DNA of 64,000 nucleotides from Brenneria corticis (GTDB lineage: Bacteria > Pseudomonadota > Gammaproteobacteria > Enterobacterales > Enterobacteriaceae), in the NCBI RefSeq assembly GCF_003115855.1, contig NZ_KZ819074.1:124001-188000 (forward strand), given 5' to 3'. Both the position numbers and the translations under genes were made by a program. The notes under the pieces are model-generated. The model ran no database searches. It saw only the letters and a list, made by a program, of their open reading frames with translations, and was not told where the DNA came from. Shown here piece by piece: positions 16,618-25,609 of the stretch (position 1 is the stretch's first letter; the number at the start of each line of letters is the position of its first letter).

Positions 16618-17331
16618 TCAGGTCTTGGACGTTCCCGCCAATGCCGCCAGCAGTTGTGCCAGCGCTTGCGGATGCGTAATCATCGCATCATGCGTTGCAT
16701 CCAACTCGGCGTAATGCCAATCAGCAGTCTGCCGAACCCGCGCCAGCGAGCGTTCCAGCAGTTCGCCGGGAGCCCTGGTACAGCGGATATAATTTTTATG
16801 GGCGATCCCCATAGGATGCGCGCAGCGAATGCGCTCGAAATAGCTCCCCACCGGCTGTGGCGTCAGCCTGGCGTCAACCCACGCCTGGTCCGCGTCGCCG
16901 ACGCCGAAAGCCGCCGAGGGCAAAGGGGGAATATGCCAGTCGGGATCGCCGTCTCTGGCTTCGGCATAGCGTTCAATCAGCATCGGAGCATGGTCGAGCA
17001 GCATTTCGCCATCGGCGGGCAGGAAAGCATCAAGCAGGATCAGGCGCCTGACCCGACCGACCAACCGGGAAGCCGCTGCCGTCGCGGGAAAACCGCCATA
17101 GCTGTGGCCCACAAGGGTGACGTCCCGCAAATCGGCATCGCGCACCAGGTCCACGATATCGGCGACGTGCGTACTTAATCCAATCGCTCGCGAGAGTTCC
17201 CCGCGCCGTTCGGCCAACCCGGCAAGCGTAGGGGTGAACACCTGATATCCCTCGTCGCGCAGCAGCGCCGCGACGCGATCCCAGCACCATCCGCCATGCC
17301 AGGCGCCGTGCACCAAAACGAAATTCGACAT
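16618..17331 (-). CDS. Alpha/beta hydrolase (plant esterase/hydroxynitrile lyase-like)
   Basis: A 237-residue alpha/beta-hydrolase. The oxyanion segment is VLVHGAWHGGWCWD near residue 5, the nucleophile elbow GHSYGG near residue 77 (Ser79), and the catalytic His lies in DATHDAMITHP near residue 216. The fold and spacing resemble salicylate-esterase/hydroxynitrile-lyase-type enzymes, including many uncharacterised bacterial members. There is no signal peptide, so it should be cytoplasmic. It is a single gene between a TonB receptor (same strand) and tRNA-Gly. Natural substrate unknown. Confidence 0.82.
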   Translation of the reverse strand: MSNFVLVHGAWHGGWCWDRVAALLRDEGYQVFTPTLAGLAERRGELSRAIGLSTHVADIVDLVRDADLRDVTLVGHSYGGFPATAAASRLVGRVRRLILLDAFLPADGEMLLDHAPMLIERYAEARDGDPDWHIPPLPSAAFGVGDADQAWVDARLTPQPVGSYFERIRCAHPMGIAHKNYIRCTRAPGELLERSLARVRQTADWHYAELDATHDAMITHPQALAQLLAALAGTSKT

Positions 17332-17474
17332 AGATCGGTTGCTCTATTCAGGTTAGGTACGTGCAATAGCAGAATACATAATCCAGCCAGTGCGGGCGAC
17401 TCACGAAAGTCATTATGATAAATAACTTATTATTGAGGTTGTCGGTGGATTTTACTGGATGTCATGAGATGAAG

Positions 17475-17548
17475 TGGAGCGAGTGAAGGGAATCGAACCC
17501 TCGTATAGAGCTTGGGAAGCTCTCGTTCTACCATTGAACTACACTCGC
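17475..17548 (-). tRNA. glyU: tRNA-Gly (anticodon CCC)
   Basis: The minus strand gives a 74-base cloverleaf starting GCGAGTG and ending with encoded CCA. The anticodon loop CTTCCCAAG gives CCC, and the T-loop GGTTCGATTCC is canonical. It matches E. coli glyU apart from compensated acceptor-stem changes (GCGAGTG pairing with CACTCGC). Confidence 0.96.
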
Positions 17549-17566
17549 GCCGGAGATGCGCCTGGC

Positions 17567-17594
17567 ATTATAGCGCTATCCCGTTGCCGGGCAA
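17567..17594 (-). promoter_or_regulatory. Promoter of tRNA-Gly
   Basis: On the minus strand TTGCCC (17594-17589) and TATAAT (17572-17567) are 16 bases apart, and a GC-rich stretch lies before the tRNA, as in stringently controlled tRNA promoters. Confidence 0.7.
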
Positions 17595-17890
17595 GTAAAA
17601 AACCCCGGTAAACTGCTGGTAGAATAATCAATCAACTTATCTGGCGACGCATCAACATATTGATGGCGCTCCCCGGCCGTGTTTCCCGGTAGATTATCCG
17701 GCGGCAACGGCGCTTGCTTCGCCCTTATCGTCGCCGGCGCATTCAGCGAAAGGGGTCGGTCGTCTCATCCTGCATTTTTTTCACTTTGCCTCGGAACGTT
17801 GAATTTCTTTCATATCCCCACGCGATTCAGACATGGTATGTTCGAAAATTCTATAAAAATGTGGTTCCCACGAAAAAAAAGAGAGCAGCG
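17595..17890. other. Upstream region of the MetE-like gene
   Basis: No gene is supported: the reading frame of the next gene is open upstream, but without a ribosome site or homology. No clear MetJ box (AGACGTCT repeats) or riboswitch was recognised. Confidence 0.35.
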
Positions 17891-19069
17891 ATGGAAAACC
17901 TAAAAACCGCTACCCCCCCATTTCGCGCCGACGTTGTCGGCAGTTATTTGCGTCCGGATTATTTGCATGCGGCGCGCGCGCAATATGCCAAGGGCGAGAT
18001 CGATCATAACGAATTAAAACGCATTGAAGATAAGGCCATCAGCGAATTGGTCGCCAAACAGAAGGCGGCCGGTCTTCAGGTCATCACGGACGGCGAATTC
18101 CGTCGCAGTTGGTGGCATCTGGATTTCATGTGGGGGCTTAATGGCGTTGAAAAAGCGAGTTTGTCGCGTGGTTACAATTTCTCCGGCACGGAAACCCGTC
18201 CCGAAACAGCCAGATTGACCGGCAAAATCAGCGGCGAAAATCATCCTTTCATCGACCATTTTCGCTTTCTGTCTACGTTCGCCGAAAGCGGCATTGTTCC
18301 TCGTCTCACCATCCCCGCTCCCGCCCAGTTTCTGAAAGAGCTATACCGGCCGGATAACCGGGAAAGCACGCTGAAATACTATCCCCGCCAGAGCGATCTG
18401 GTCGCGGATATCGCCGCCGCCTATCAGACCTTTATTCGTGAAGTGTATGCGGCCGGCTGCCGCAGCCTACAGCTCGATGATTGCACATGGGGCATGATGG
18501 TGGACGCGCGTTATAACAACGCCGGCGTCGCCGTCAAAGAAGAAGGCGCGTGTGGTTGTGCTCAACACGCCGATCATACCGTTATCAGCGATAACGTTCA
18601 GGAACTGGCGGAACTGCTGCTGGAGGTCAACAACGCGGCGATTGCCGGCGCTCCGCAAGATCTGGCGCTGGCGACGCACGTTTGCCGCGGCAACTATCGC
18701 TCGACCTGGGCGGCGAGCGGCGGTTATCAACCTATCGCCGGCATCCTGTTTGGAAAAGAAAACGTTGCCGCCTACTACCTTGAATTCGATACCGAGCGCG
18801 CCGGCGATTTTTCTCCTCTGGCGGAAGTTTCCGGCGACAAGCAGGTCGTGTTGGGACTGATTTCATCCAAAATCGGCGAGCTTGAAGATAAACAGGCGGT
18901 CATCGCGCGTATTAAAGAAGCGACCCGTTATCTCCCGCTTGAACGTTTGTGTTTAAGCACTCAATGCGGATTCGCTTCGACTGAGGAAGGCAACGCGCTG
19001 ACGGAACAGCAGCAATGGGCCAAGATCGCGCTGGTTAAAGAGATCGCCGACGAAGTCTGGGGCGGCTAA
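17891..19069 (+). CDS. MetE C-terminal-domain-like methyltransferase (YxjG/YxjH-type)
   Basis: A 392-residue protein corresponding to the catalytic C-terminal half of cobalamin-independent methionine synthase. The N-terminus FRADVVGSYLRPDYL and the ITDGEFRRSWWHLDF motif are typical. The zinc ligands are recognisable as His-x-Cys in ATHVCRGNYRST, a Glu in YYLEFD and Cys in STQCGFAST. Stand-alone versions such as Bacillus YxjG are thought to transfer methyl groups to homocysteine from small donors rather than folate, but this is not settled. The start MENLKTATPP is preferred because homology begins there and an upstream extension is unlike protein. A strong terminator follows, shared with convergent lysS. 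Confidence 0.88.
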   Translation: MENLKTATPPFRADVVGSYLRPDYLHAARAQYAKGEIDHNELKRIEDKAISELVAKQKAAGLQVITDGEFRRSWWHLDFMWGLNGVEKASLSRGYNFSGTETRPETARLTGKISGENHPFIDHFRFLSTFAESGIVPRLTIPAPAQFLKELYRPDNRESTLKYYPRQSDLVADIAAAYQTFIREVYAAGCRSLQLDDCTWGMMVDARYNNAGVAVKEEGACGCAQHADHTVISDNVQELAELLLEVNNAAIAGAPQDLALATHVCRGNYRSTWAASGGYQPIAGILFGKENVAAYYLEFDTERAGDFSPLAEVSGDKQVVLGLISSKIGELEDKQAVIARIKEATRYLPLERLCLSTQCGFASTEEGNALTEQQQWAKIALVKEIADEVWGG

Positions 19070-19093
19070 TCGCGATTCCCCAAATCATGCAGT

Positions 19094-19130
19094 AAAAAAA
19101 ACCGACGCCCAAGGCGCCGGTTTTTTATTT
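19094..19130. terminator. Bidirectional terminator between the metE-like gene and lysS
   Basis: A run of A, then ACCG-A-CGCC-CAA-GGCG-C-CGGT, then TTTTTTATTT: a Rho-independent terminator that works on both strands between two convergent genes. Confidence 0.88.
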
Positions 19131-19149
19131 CAACCAACGTGGCCGCGCG

Positions 19150-20667
19150 TTATTTCTGCGGACGCATCGCCGGGAACAGAATCACGTCGCGGATGGTGTG
19201 GCTGTTGGTGAACAGCATAATCATACGGTCGATGCCGATGCCCAGACCGGCGGTCGGCGGCAAACCATGCTCCAGCGCGGTGACGTAGTCTTCATCGTAG
19301 AACATGGCTTCGTCGTCGCCGGCGTCTTTGGCGCTGACCTGCTGGGCGAAACGCTCAGCCTGATCTTCCGCGTCGTTCAACTCGGAGAAACCGTTGCCGA
19401 TTTCCCGACCGCCGATAAAGAACTCGAAGCGATCGGTGATGTCCGGGTTCCGATCGTTACGGCGCGCCAGCGGCGACACTTCCGCCGGGTATTCGGTAAT
19501 AAAGGTCGGCTGAATCAGATTGCTTTCCGCCGTCTCTTCAAAGATCTCGGTGACGATGCGGCCCAGCCCCCAGCTCTTCTCGATTTTGATGCCCAGCGAT
19601 TCGGCAATCGCCGTGGCCTTCGCCAAATCGTCCAGGTCGGCGACGTTGGTTTCCGGGCGGTATTTGCAGATGGCTTCGCGCATGGTCAGCTTCTCAAACG
19701 GCTTGCCGAAGTCGAAGGTCTGATCGCCGTATTCGATGGTCGTGGCGCCCAGCACGTCCTGCGTCAGGGTGCGGAACAGCGTTTCCGTCAACACGATCAG
19801 ATCTTTATAGTCGGCATAGGCCATATAAAGCTCCATCATGGTGAACTCGGGGTTATGGCGCGGGGAGATGCCCTCATTGCGGAAGTTGCGGTTGATTTCA
19901 AACACCCGTTCAAAACCGCCCACCACCAGGCGTTTCAGATACAGCTCCGGCGCAATACGCAGATACATATCGATATCCAGCGCATTGTGATGGGTTACAA
20001 ACGGACGCGCCGCCGCGCCGCCGGGGATCACCTGCATCATCGGCGTTTCCACTTCCATAAAACCGTGGTCGACCATAAAGCGACGGATCGCCGCCATCAC
20101 CTGGGAGCGGATACGGAAAGTATGGCGGGATTCTTCATTGGCGATCAGATCCAGGTAGCGCTGACGGTAGCGGGTCTCCTGATCCGCCAGGCCGTGGAAT
20201 TTGTCCGGCAGCGGACGCAGGGCCTTGGTCAGCAAGCGCAGTTCGGTACAGTGCACCGAAAGCTCGCCGGTTTTGGTTTTGAACAGCTTGCCGCGCGCGC
20301 CGAGAATGTCGCCCAAATCCCACTTTTTAAACTGCTCGTTGTAGACGCCTTCCGCCAGATCGTCGCGGGAAACGTACAGCTGAATACGCCCGCCCACGTC
20401 CTGCAGCGTGACGAAAGAGGCTTTCCCCATAATGCGGCGGGTCATCATGCGGCCGGCTACGGTCACTTCGATGTTCAACGCTTCCAGCTCTTCGTTTTCT
20501 TTGCCGTCGTAGTCGGCGTGCAGGCGATCGGAGGTGCTGTCGCGGCGGAAATCATTGGGAAATGCAATACCGTGCTCACGCAGCGTCACCAGCTTTTCAC
20601 GGCGCGCTTTCAGTTCGTTATTAAGATCCTGCGCCTGATCGGCACCCTGTGATTGTGATTCAGCCAT
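19150..20667 (-). CDS. lysS: Lysyl-tRNA synthetase (class II)
   Basis: A 505-residue cytoplasmic class IIb aminoacyl-tRNA synthetase that charges tRNA-Lys. The N-terminal OB-fold anticodon-binding domain includes VAGRMMTRRIMGKASFVTLQD near residue 70. Motif 2 includes FEINRNFRNEGISPRHNPEFTMME, and motif 3 is GLGIGIDRMIMLF near the end. Length equals E. coli LysS. The ATG lies 9 bases after the prfB stop, the standard prfB-lysS arrangement. Confidence 0.97.
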   Translation of the reverse strand: MAESQSQGADQAQDLNNELKARREKLVTLREHGIAFPNDFRRDSTSDRLHADYDGKENEELEALNIEVTVAGRMMTRRIMGKASFVTLQDVGGRIQLYVSRDDLAEGVYNEQFKKWDLGDILGARGKLFKTKTGELSVHCTELRLLTKALRPLPDKFHGLADQETRYRQRYLDLIANEESRHTFRIRSQVMAAIRRFMVDHGFMEVETPMMQVIPGGAAARPFVTHHNALDIDMYLRIAPELYLKRLVVGGFERVFEINRNFRNEGISPRHNPEFTMMELYMAYADYKDLIVLTETLFRTLTQDVLGATTIEYGDQTFDFGKPFEKLTMREAICKYRPETNVADLDDLAKATAIAESLGIKIEKSWGLGRIVTEIFEETAESNLIQPTFITEYPAEVSPLARRNDRNPDITDRFEFFIGGREIGNGFSELNDAEDQAERFAQQVSAKDAGDDEAMFYDEDYVTALEHGLPPTAGLGIGIDRMIMLFTNSHTIRDVILFPAMRPQK

Positions 20668-20676
20668 GTGAATTCC

Positions 20677-21775
20677 TTATAATCCCGCTTTTAAACTTGC
20701 TTCAATAAATTTGTCCAGATCGCCATCCAGCACCGCCTGGGTGTTGCGTGTCTCCACCCCGGTGCGTAAATCCTTGATGCGCGAATCATCCAGCACATAG
20801 GAGCGAATCTGGCTGCCCCAGCCGATATCCGACTTGTTGTCTTCCATCACCTGCTTCTCAGCGTTTTTCTTTTGCATCTCAAACTCGTACAGCTTGGCTT
20901 TCAGCTGTTTCATCGCCTGATCTTTGTTTTTGTGCTGGGAGCGGTCATTCTGACACTGGGTGACGATATTGGTCGGAAGATGGGTAATACGCACCGCGGA
21001 TTCGGTCCGGTTTACGTGCTGACCGCCGGCGCCCGAGGCGCGATAAACGTCAATACGCAGGTCGGCCGGGTTGATTTCGATATCGATATCGTCATCCACT
21101 TCGGGATAGACGAAAGCGGAACTGAACGAGGTATGACGGCGGCCGCCGGAGTCGAACGGACTTTTACGCACCAGGCGATGGACGCCGGTTTCGGTGCGCA
21201 GCCAGCCAAAGGCGTAGTCGCCCATAATCTTGATGGTGGCGGATTTGGTGCCGGCCACTTCGCCGTCGGACTCTTCGATAATTTCGGTTTTGAACCCTTT
21301 GGCTTCCGCCCAGCGCAGGTACATACGCACCAGCATGCTGGCCCAGTCCTGGGCTTCGGTGCCGCCGGAGCCGGCCTGAATATCCAGATAGCAGTCCGCG
21401 CTGTCGTACTCGCCGGAGAACATGCGGCGAAATTCGAGCTGGCCCAGTTTGTTTTCCAGCGCGTCCAGTTCGGCCGCGGTTTCATTGAAGGTGTCTTCGT
21501 CGTCTTCTTCCACCGCCAGCTCCAGCAGGCCGGCGACGTCTTCCAGCCCCTGCGTCATCTGATCGATGGTGTCGACGATGGCTTCCAGCGAGGAGCGCTC
21601 TTTACCCAGCGCCTGCGCGCGTTCCGGCTCGTTCCAGACGTCCGGCTGCTCCAGTTCGGCGTTTACTTCTTCGAGGCGTTCTTTCTTGGCATCGTAGTCA
21701 AAGATACCCCCTAAGGACGGCCGTACGCTCCGACAGGTCCTGAATGCGGTTTTTTACCGGATTAATTTCAAACAT
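20677..21775 (-). CDS. prfB: Peptide chain release factor 2 with programmed +1 frameshift
   Basis: RF2 (365 residues after frameshifting) recognises UAA and UGA codons. Translation starts MFEINPVKNR at 21775. Codon 26 is an in-frame TGA (21700-21698) in the context CTT-TGA-C, preceded by the internal Shine-Dalgarno AGGGGG. The +1 shift continues as DYDAKKERLEE. The stop-codon-recognition tripeptide SPF (RKSPFDSGG) and the catalytic GGQ (GAGGQHVNRTESAV) are intact. A simple ORF scan would start the gene late, at 21558. It is cotranscribed with lysS and downstream of recJ. Confidence 0.97.
21697..21709 (-). promoter_or_regulatory. prfB autoregulatory frameshift signal
   Basis: The minus strand reads AGGGGG-TAT-CTT-TGA-C. 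The Shine-Dalgarno-like hexamer, slippery CTT and in-frame UGA followed by C make the classic site where low RF2 raises +1 frameshifting and so RF2 synthesis. Confidence 0.95.
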
Positions 21776-21873
21776 GATTTTTATTTCTTACGTTAAGTCG
21801 TTGACAACGGAATGGTGTAAACGCGCCATTCTAGCGGATTAAACGCGCGTTTTATACTCTTTCGTCAGCCAGG

Positions 21874-23607
21874 TTACAGCGGCCACAGGTGCTGGATCAG
21901 CAGTTGCACCGAACGCTTGCCGCGAAACTCGTTGACGTCCAGCTTATAGGCCAGCTCCGCTTCGCGCACGCTGCTGTCCGGCCACAGCTTGGTATCGACG
22001 TTAAAGGCGATGCCGTCCAGCAGCGGGCCGCCGCTTAGCGGTTCCACCATCACTTTCAGGTGACGCTCGCCCACCAGCCGCTGTTGCAGAATGCGAAACC
22101 GGCCGTCGAAGGTCGGCTCGGGAAAAGCCTGTCCCCACGGCCCGGCGTCGCGCAGCATCTCCGCCGTGGACAGACAGAGCTCCGGCAGGGTCAGTTCGCC
22201 GTCCGACCAGAGCACGCCTTCCAGCTGCGAGGCATCCAGCCATTCGCCCACCAGTTCGCCAAAGCGCTGGCGGAAAGGCTCAAACTGCGTCTCTTGCAGC
22301 GTGAGTCCCGCCGCCATCGCATGGCCGCCGAACTTGTCCATCATCCCCGGATAGCGCGTATCCAGCCGCTCCAGCGCATCGCGCAGGTGCAGCCCGGCGA
22401 TGGAGCGTCCCGACCCTTTCAGCAAGCCGTCCCCCGCCGGGGCAAAGGCGATCACCGGCCGATGAAAGCGATCCTTGATGCGCGACGCCAGAATGCCCAC
22501 CACCCCCTGATGCCATTCCGGATGGTACATCGCCAGCCCGTAGGGCAGCGCGTCGCGGCTTTGCTCCAGCGTTTCGCACAGGCGCAGCGCTTCCACCTGC
22601 ATCCCCTGTTCGATTTCGCGGCGCGTCTGATTCAGGGCGTCCAGATCGCTGGCCAGCATGCGCGCCTGCACGATATCGTCACTGAGCAACAGCGCCACCC
22701 CGACCGACATATCGTCCAGCCGTCCGGCGGCGTTGAGCCGCGGCCCCAGCGCGAAGCCCAGATCGCCGGCGACCAGCTGACCCGCTTCGCGGTTCGCCAC
22801 TTCCAGCAGCGCCCGGATGCCGGGCCGGCACCTGCCGGCGCGAATGCGGCTCAGCCCCTGCGCCACCAGAATGCGGTTGTTGGCGTCCAGCGGCACCACG
22901 TCCGCCACCGTGCCCAGCGCCACCAGGTCCAGCAGTTCGGCCAGCTTCGGCTCCGCCAGCCCTTGTTCGGTAAACCAGCCGCTCTCCCGCAGGCGCACGC
23001 ACAGCGCCATCATCAGATAAAACGCCACGCCGACGCCCGCCAGCGCTTTCGACGGAAAGGCGCAGTCGCGCAGGTTGGGGTTAATCATGGCATCGGCGGC
23101 GGGCAGGGTTTCTCCCGGCAGATGGTGGTCGGTCACCAGCACCGCGATGCCGCGCCGGTGCGCCTCCTCCACCCCGGCATGGGAGGAAATGCCGTTATCC
23201 ACCGTGACGATAACCTCGGCGCCCAGCTTAGCGGCCTGCGCGACCACTTCCGGGCTTAATCCGTAGCCATCCTCAAAGCGGTTCGGCACCAGATACTTCA
23301 CGTTAACGCCGCCCATGCCGCGCAGCGCCAGCACCGTCAGCGCGGTGCTGGTGGCGCCGTCAGCATCGAAATCGCCGACGATCACCATGCAGCGCCGGTC
23401 CGCCAGCGCCCGCTGCAGAAAATCGACCGCCTTTTCAATGCCGCTCAATAGACGGTAGTCCAGCAGGCCGCGCAGGCTGCGTTCCAGCTCCTGCGCGCCT
23501 CTGACGCCGCGCTGCGCGTACAGGCGGCGCAACAGCGGCGGCAAGGTCGCCGGTAAATCACTCTCCTCCGCCAGCGGACGCCGGCGAAGCTGGGTTATCA
23601 GTTCCAC
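21874..23607 (-). CDS. recJ: Single-stranded-DNA-specific exonuclease RecJ
   Basis: A 577-residue 5'-3' ssDNA exonuclease of the DHH family acting in RecF-pathway recombination and mismatch/base-excision repair. Motifs: GDFDADGATSTA near residue 80, TVDNGISS, VTDHHLPG (DHH) near residue 160, and a C-terminal DHHA1 region with GGHAMAAGLT. The GTG at 23607 is chosen because MELITQLRRR then aligns with E. coli MKQQIQLRRR and gives the same 577-residue length; a GTG at 23622 would overlap dsbC. It lies directly after dsbC, as in E. coli. Confidence 0.95.
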   Translation of the reverse strand: MELITQLRRRPLAEESDLPATLPPLLRRLYAQRGVRGAQELERSLRGLLDYRLLSGIEKAVDFLQRALADRRCMVIVGDFDADGATSTALTVLALRGMGGVNVKYLVPNRFEDGYGLSPEVVAQAAKLGAEVIVTVDNGISSHAGVEEAHRRGIAVLVTDHHLPGETLPAADAMINPNLRDCAFPSKALAGVGVAFYLMMALCVRLRESGWFTEQGLAEPKLAELLDLVALGTVADVVPLDANNRILVAQGLSRIRAGRCRPGIRALLEVANREAGQLVAGDLGFALGPRLNAAGRLDDMSVGVALLLSDDIVQARMLASDLDALNQTRREIEQGMQVEALRLCETLEQSRDALPYGLAMYHPEWHQGVVGILASRIKDRFHRPVIAFAPAGDGLLKGSGRSIAGLHLRDALERLDTRYPGMMDKFGGHAMAAGLTLQETQFEPFRQRFGELVGEWLDASQLEGVLWSDGELTLPELCLSTAEMLRDAGPWGQAFPEPTFDGRFRILQQRLVGERHLKVMVEPLSGGPLLDGIAFNVDTKLWPDSSVREAELAYKLDVNEFRGKRSVQLLIQHLWPL

Positions 23608-23614
23608 AGTGTAA

Positions 23615-24331
23615 TCAACCACCCGTCTTCAGCGACGCGCTGTGCGCGTCCAGCATCGCTAGCATCTCTTTCGGCCCCTGATAGCCGGCCACCACCGTGC
23701 CGTCCTCCAGTACGATGGCCGGGGTTCCCTGCACGCCGAACTGCACGCCAAGCTGATAGTGAGCGGCGATATGGGTTTTGCAGGTGGCGGGGGAAATCGC
23801 TTCGCCTTTCAGCGCGTCATCAAACGCCTTGTTGCGGTTCGCCACGCACCAGATGGACTGCATATCCTTTTCGGCCTGCGAGTTCAGCCCCTGGCGCGGA
23901 AAGGCCAGATAACGCACGGTAATACCCAGCGCGTTGTAATCCTTCATCTGCTCGTGCAGCTTGTGGCAATAACCGCAGGTGATATCGGTAAATACCGTGA
24001 TCGCATATTTTTCCTGTGGGGCCTTGTAGACGATCATCTGCTCCCGCAGCGCGTCCATTTTTCCCTTCAGCAGCTGATTGGTCACGTTGAGCGGCGCTTT
24101 GCCGCCGACGTCGTACAGCGGGCCCTGAATAAGATGCTTGCCGTCGTCGCTGATATAAAACGCGCCGCTGTCCGTCAGCACGGTTTTCATGCCGGAAAGC
24201 GGCGACGGCTGAATCTCGGCATCCTGCATCCCCAGGCGGGTCAGAGTCTGTTTTATCGCCGCATCGTCGGCGTGGGCAAAACCAGCAGCCGTTGCCGCCA
24301 ATAGAGAAAGCAGTAGTAACCCTTTTTTCAT
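23615..24331 (-). CDS. dsbC: Thiol:disulfide interchange protein DsbC
   Basis: A 238-residue periplasmic disulfide isomerase. A signal peptide (MKKGLLLLSLLAATAAGFAHA) precedes the N-terminal dimerisation domain and a thioredoxin-fold domain with active site CGYC (C119-C122) in FTDITCGYCHKLH. The cis-Pro loop is in GVQGTPAIVL. Two further cysteines (SIWC, ATCK) form the structural disulfide. It isomerises wrong disulfides and is kept reduced by DsbD. It sits between xerD and recJ, the usual order. Confidence 0.96.
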   Translation of the reverse strand: MKKGLLLLSLLAATAAGFAHADDAAIKQTLTRLGMQDAEIQPSPLSGMKTVLTDSGAFYISDDGKHLIQGPLYDVGGKAPLNVTNQLLKGKMDALREQMIVYKAPQEKYAITVFTDITCGYCHKLHEQMKDYNALGITVRYLAFPRQGLNSQAEKDMQSIWCVANRNKAFDDALKGEAISPATCKTHIAAHYQLGVQFGVQGTPAIVLEDGTVVAGYQGPKEMLAMLDAHSASLKTGG

Positions 24332-24394
24332 TTCATCAATCCTGTTTCGGTTTATCGCCTAATACGCCGCTGACCGACACGCCGGTGACAGCCA

Positions 24395-25294
24395 TCACGC
24401 CCGCGGATGGTGCATCTGATGGAGTTGTTTCAGACGTTCCGTCGCCACGTGGGTATAAATCTGCGTCGTGGAGAGATCGCTGTGTCCCAGCAACATCTGC
24501 ACCACCCGTAAGTCAGCGCCGTGGTTCAATAAATGGGTGGCGAACGCATGACGCAGCACATGCGGTGAAAGTTTTTCGCTATCGATCGACGCCAGAATCG
24601 CATAGTGCTTGATGCGATGCCAGAACGTCTGACGCGTCATCTGCTGCGCGCGGTTGCTGGGAAACATCACATCCAGCGCGCGCCCGTTAAGTAACCACGG
24701 ACGCCCATATTCCAGATATTGCTCGATCCAGTACACCGCTTCTTCGCCCAGCGGCACCAGCCGCTCTTTATCGCCTTTCCCGACCACCCGCACCACCCCC
24801 TGACGCAGGCTGACATCGCTAATCGTCAACCCCACCAGTTCGGAAACGCGCAGCCCGGTGGCATACAATACCTCAAGCATGGCTTTATCGCGCAATTCCA
24901 ACGGCTGATCGACGCTGGGCGCGCGCAGCAGCGCTTCAACCTGAGCCTCGCTCAAATCTTTCGGCAAACGCTGCGGCAGCTTGGGGGATGACAACACCGC
25001 GCTGGGATCGTCGCCGCGGATTTTTTCCCGGTAAAGGTACTGGAACAGCCGGCGCATGGCGCTCAACAAACGCGCCGAACTGCTTGCCTTATAGCCGCCT
25101 TCAAGGCGCTCGGCCAGGAAAGATTGCAGATCGACGGCCTGCGCCTTGAGCAGGTCGCTATCGTGATGCGCCAGCCACTCCGCCAGCGAGCGTAAATCCA
25201 GGCGGTAAGAGGCCAGCGTATTTTCCGCCAGATTACGCTCCAGCCACAGCGCATCGAGAAATTGCTCAATAAATGCCTGATCCTGCTCGTGCAT
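24395..25294 (-). CDS. xerD: Site-specific tyrosine recombinase XerD
   Basis: A 299-residue tyrosine recombinase that resolves chromosome dimers at dif together with XerC under FtsK control. An N-terminal SAM-like core-binding domain (about 1-95) is followed by the catalytic domain. Catalytic residues are seen in TGLRVSEL (Arg), HVLRHAFATH (His-x-x-Arg), LLGHSDLSTTQIYTHV (His and nucleophile Tyr). The start MHEQDQAFIEQFLDALWLERNL matches the length of E. coli XerD; an upstream in-frame Met at 25339 is less likely. In E. coli fldB lies immediately upstream; here yhjE and a DUF pair intervene. Confidence 0.96.
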   Translation of the reverse strand: MHEQDQAFIEQFLDALWLERNLAENTLASYRLDLRSLAEWLAHHDSDLLKAQAVDLQSFLAERLEGGYKASSSARLLSAMRRLFQYLYREKIRGDDPSAVLSSPKLPQRLPKDLSEAQVEALLRAPSVDQPLELRDKAMLEVLYATGLRVSELVGLTISDVSLRQGVVRVVGKGDKERLVPLGEEAVYWIEQYLEYGRPWLLNGRALDVMFPSNRAQQMTRQTFWHRIKHYAILASIDSEKLSPHVLRHAFATHLLNHGADLRVVQMLLGHSDLSTTQIYTHVATERLKQLHQMHHPRA

Positions 25295-25609
25295 CGCGCC
25301 GCCCCCTTTCACTGATGAACCGCTATTATGCCTGAGCAATCCGCTAAGGCGCTAATCGCCGGCGTTCGCCGCGAATAATCGCAGCGATTGCCGAATCTCA
25401 CTTATTCCGTTATATCTGACATCGTCATAACATTCTCTGGTAAAAACATCATACGATAAGATTATATTTTACGTATTGCGGATATGCCGGAATAGGCTCC
25501 ACACGCCGGTTCTCGTCCCGTCATCTCCCCACGGAATCTCCGTTGAAAAGCGCTTTTTTCTATGCATAGAATGGTCGTTCGTGTTGTTAAAAAAGATGAA
25601 TGAATTACC
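25295..25609. other. Intergenic region between divergent xerD and yhjE
   Basis: It contains the promoters of two divergent genes and is AT-rich from about 25440 to 25480. No gene or recognisable regulator site was identified. Confidence 0.35.

Noticed and set aside
19198..20652. Very long open frame antisense to lysS (484 codons)
   Set aside because: It is the mirror of lysS codon usage in GC-rich DNA; its composition is rich in Gln/His/Arg without any domain, and lysS is certain.
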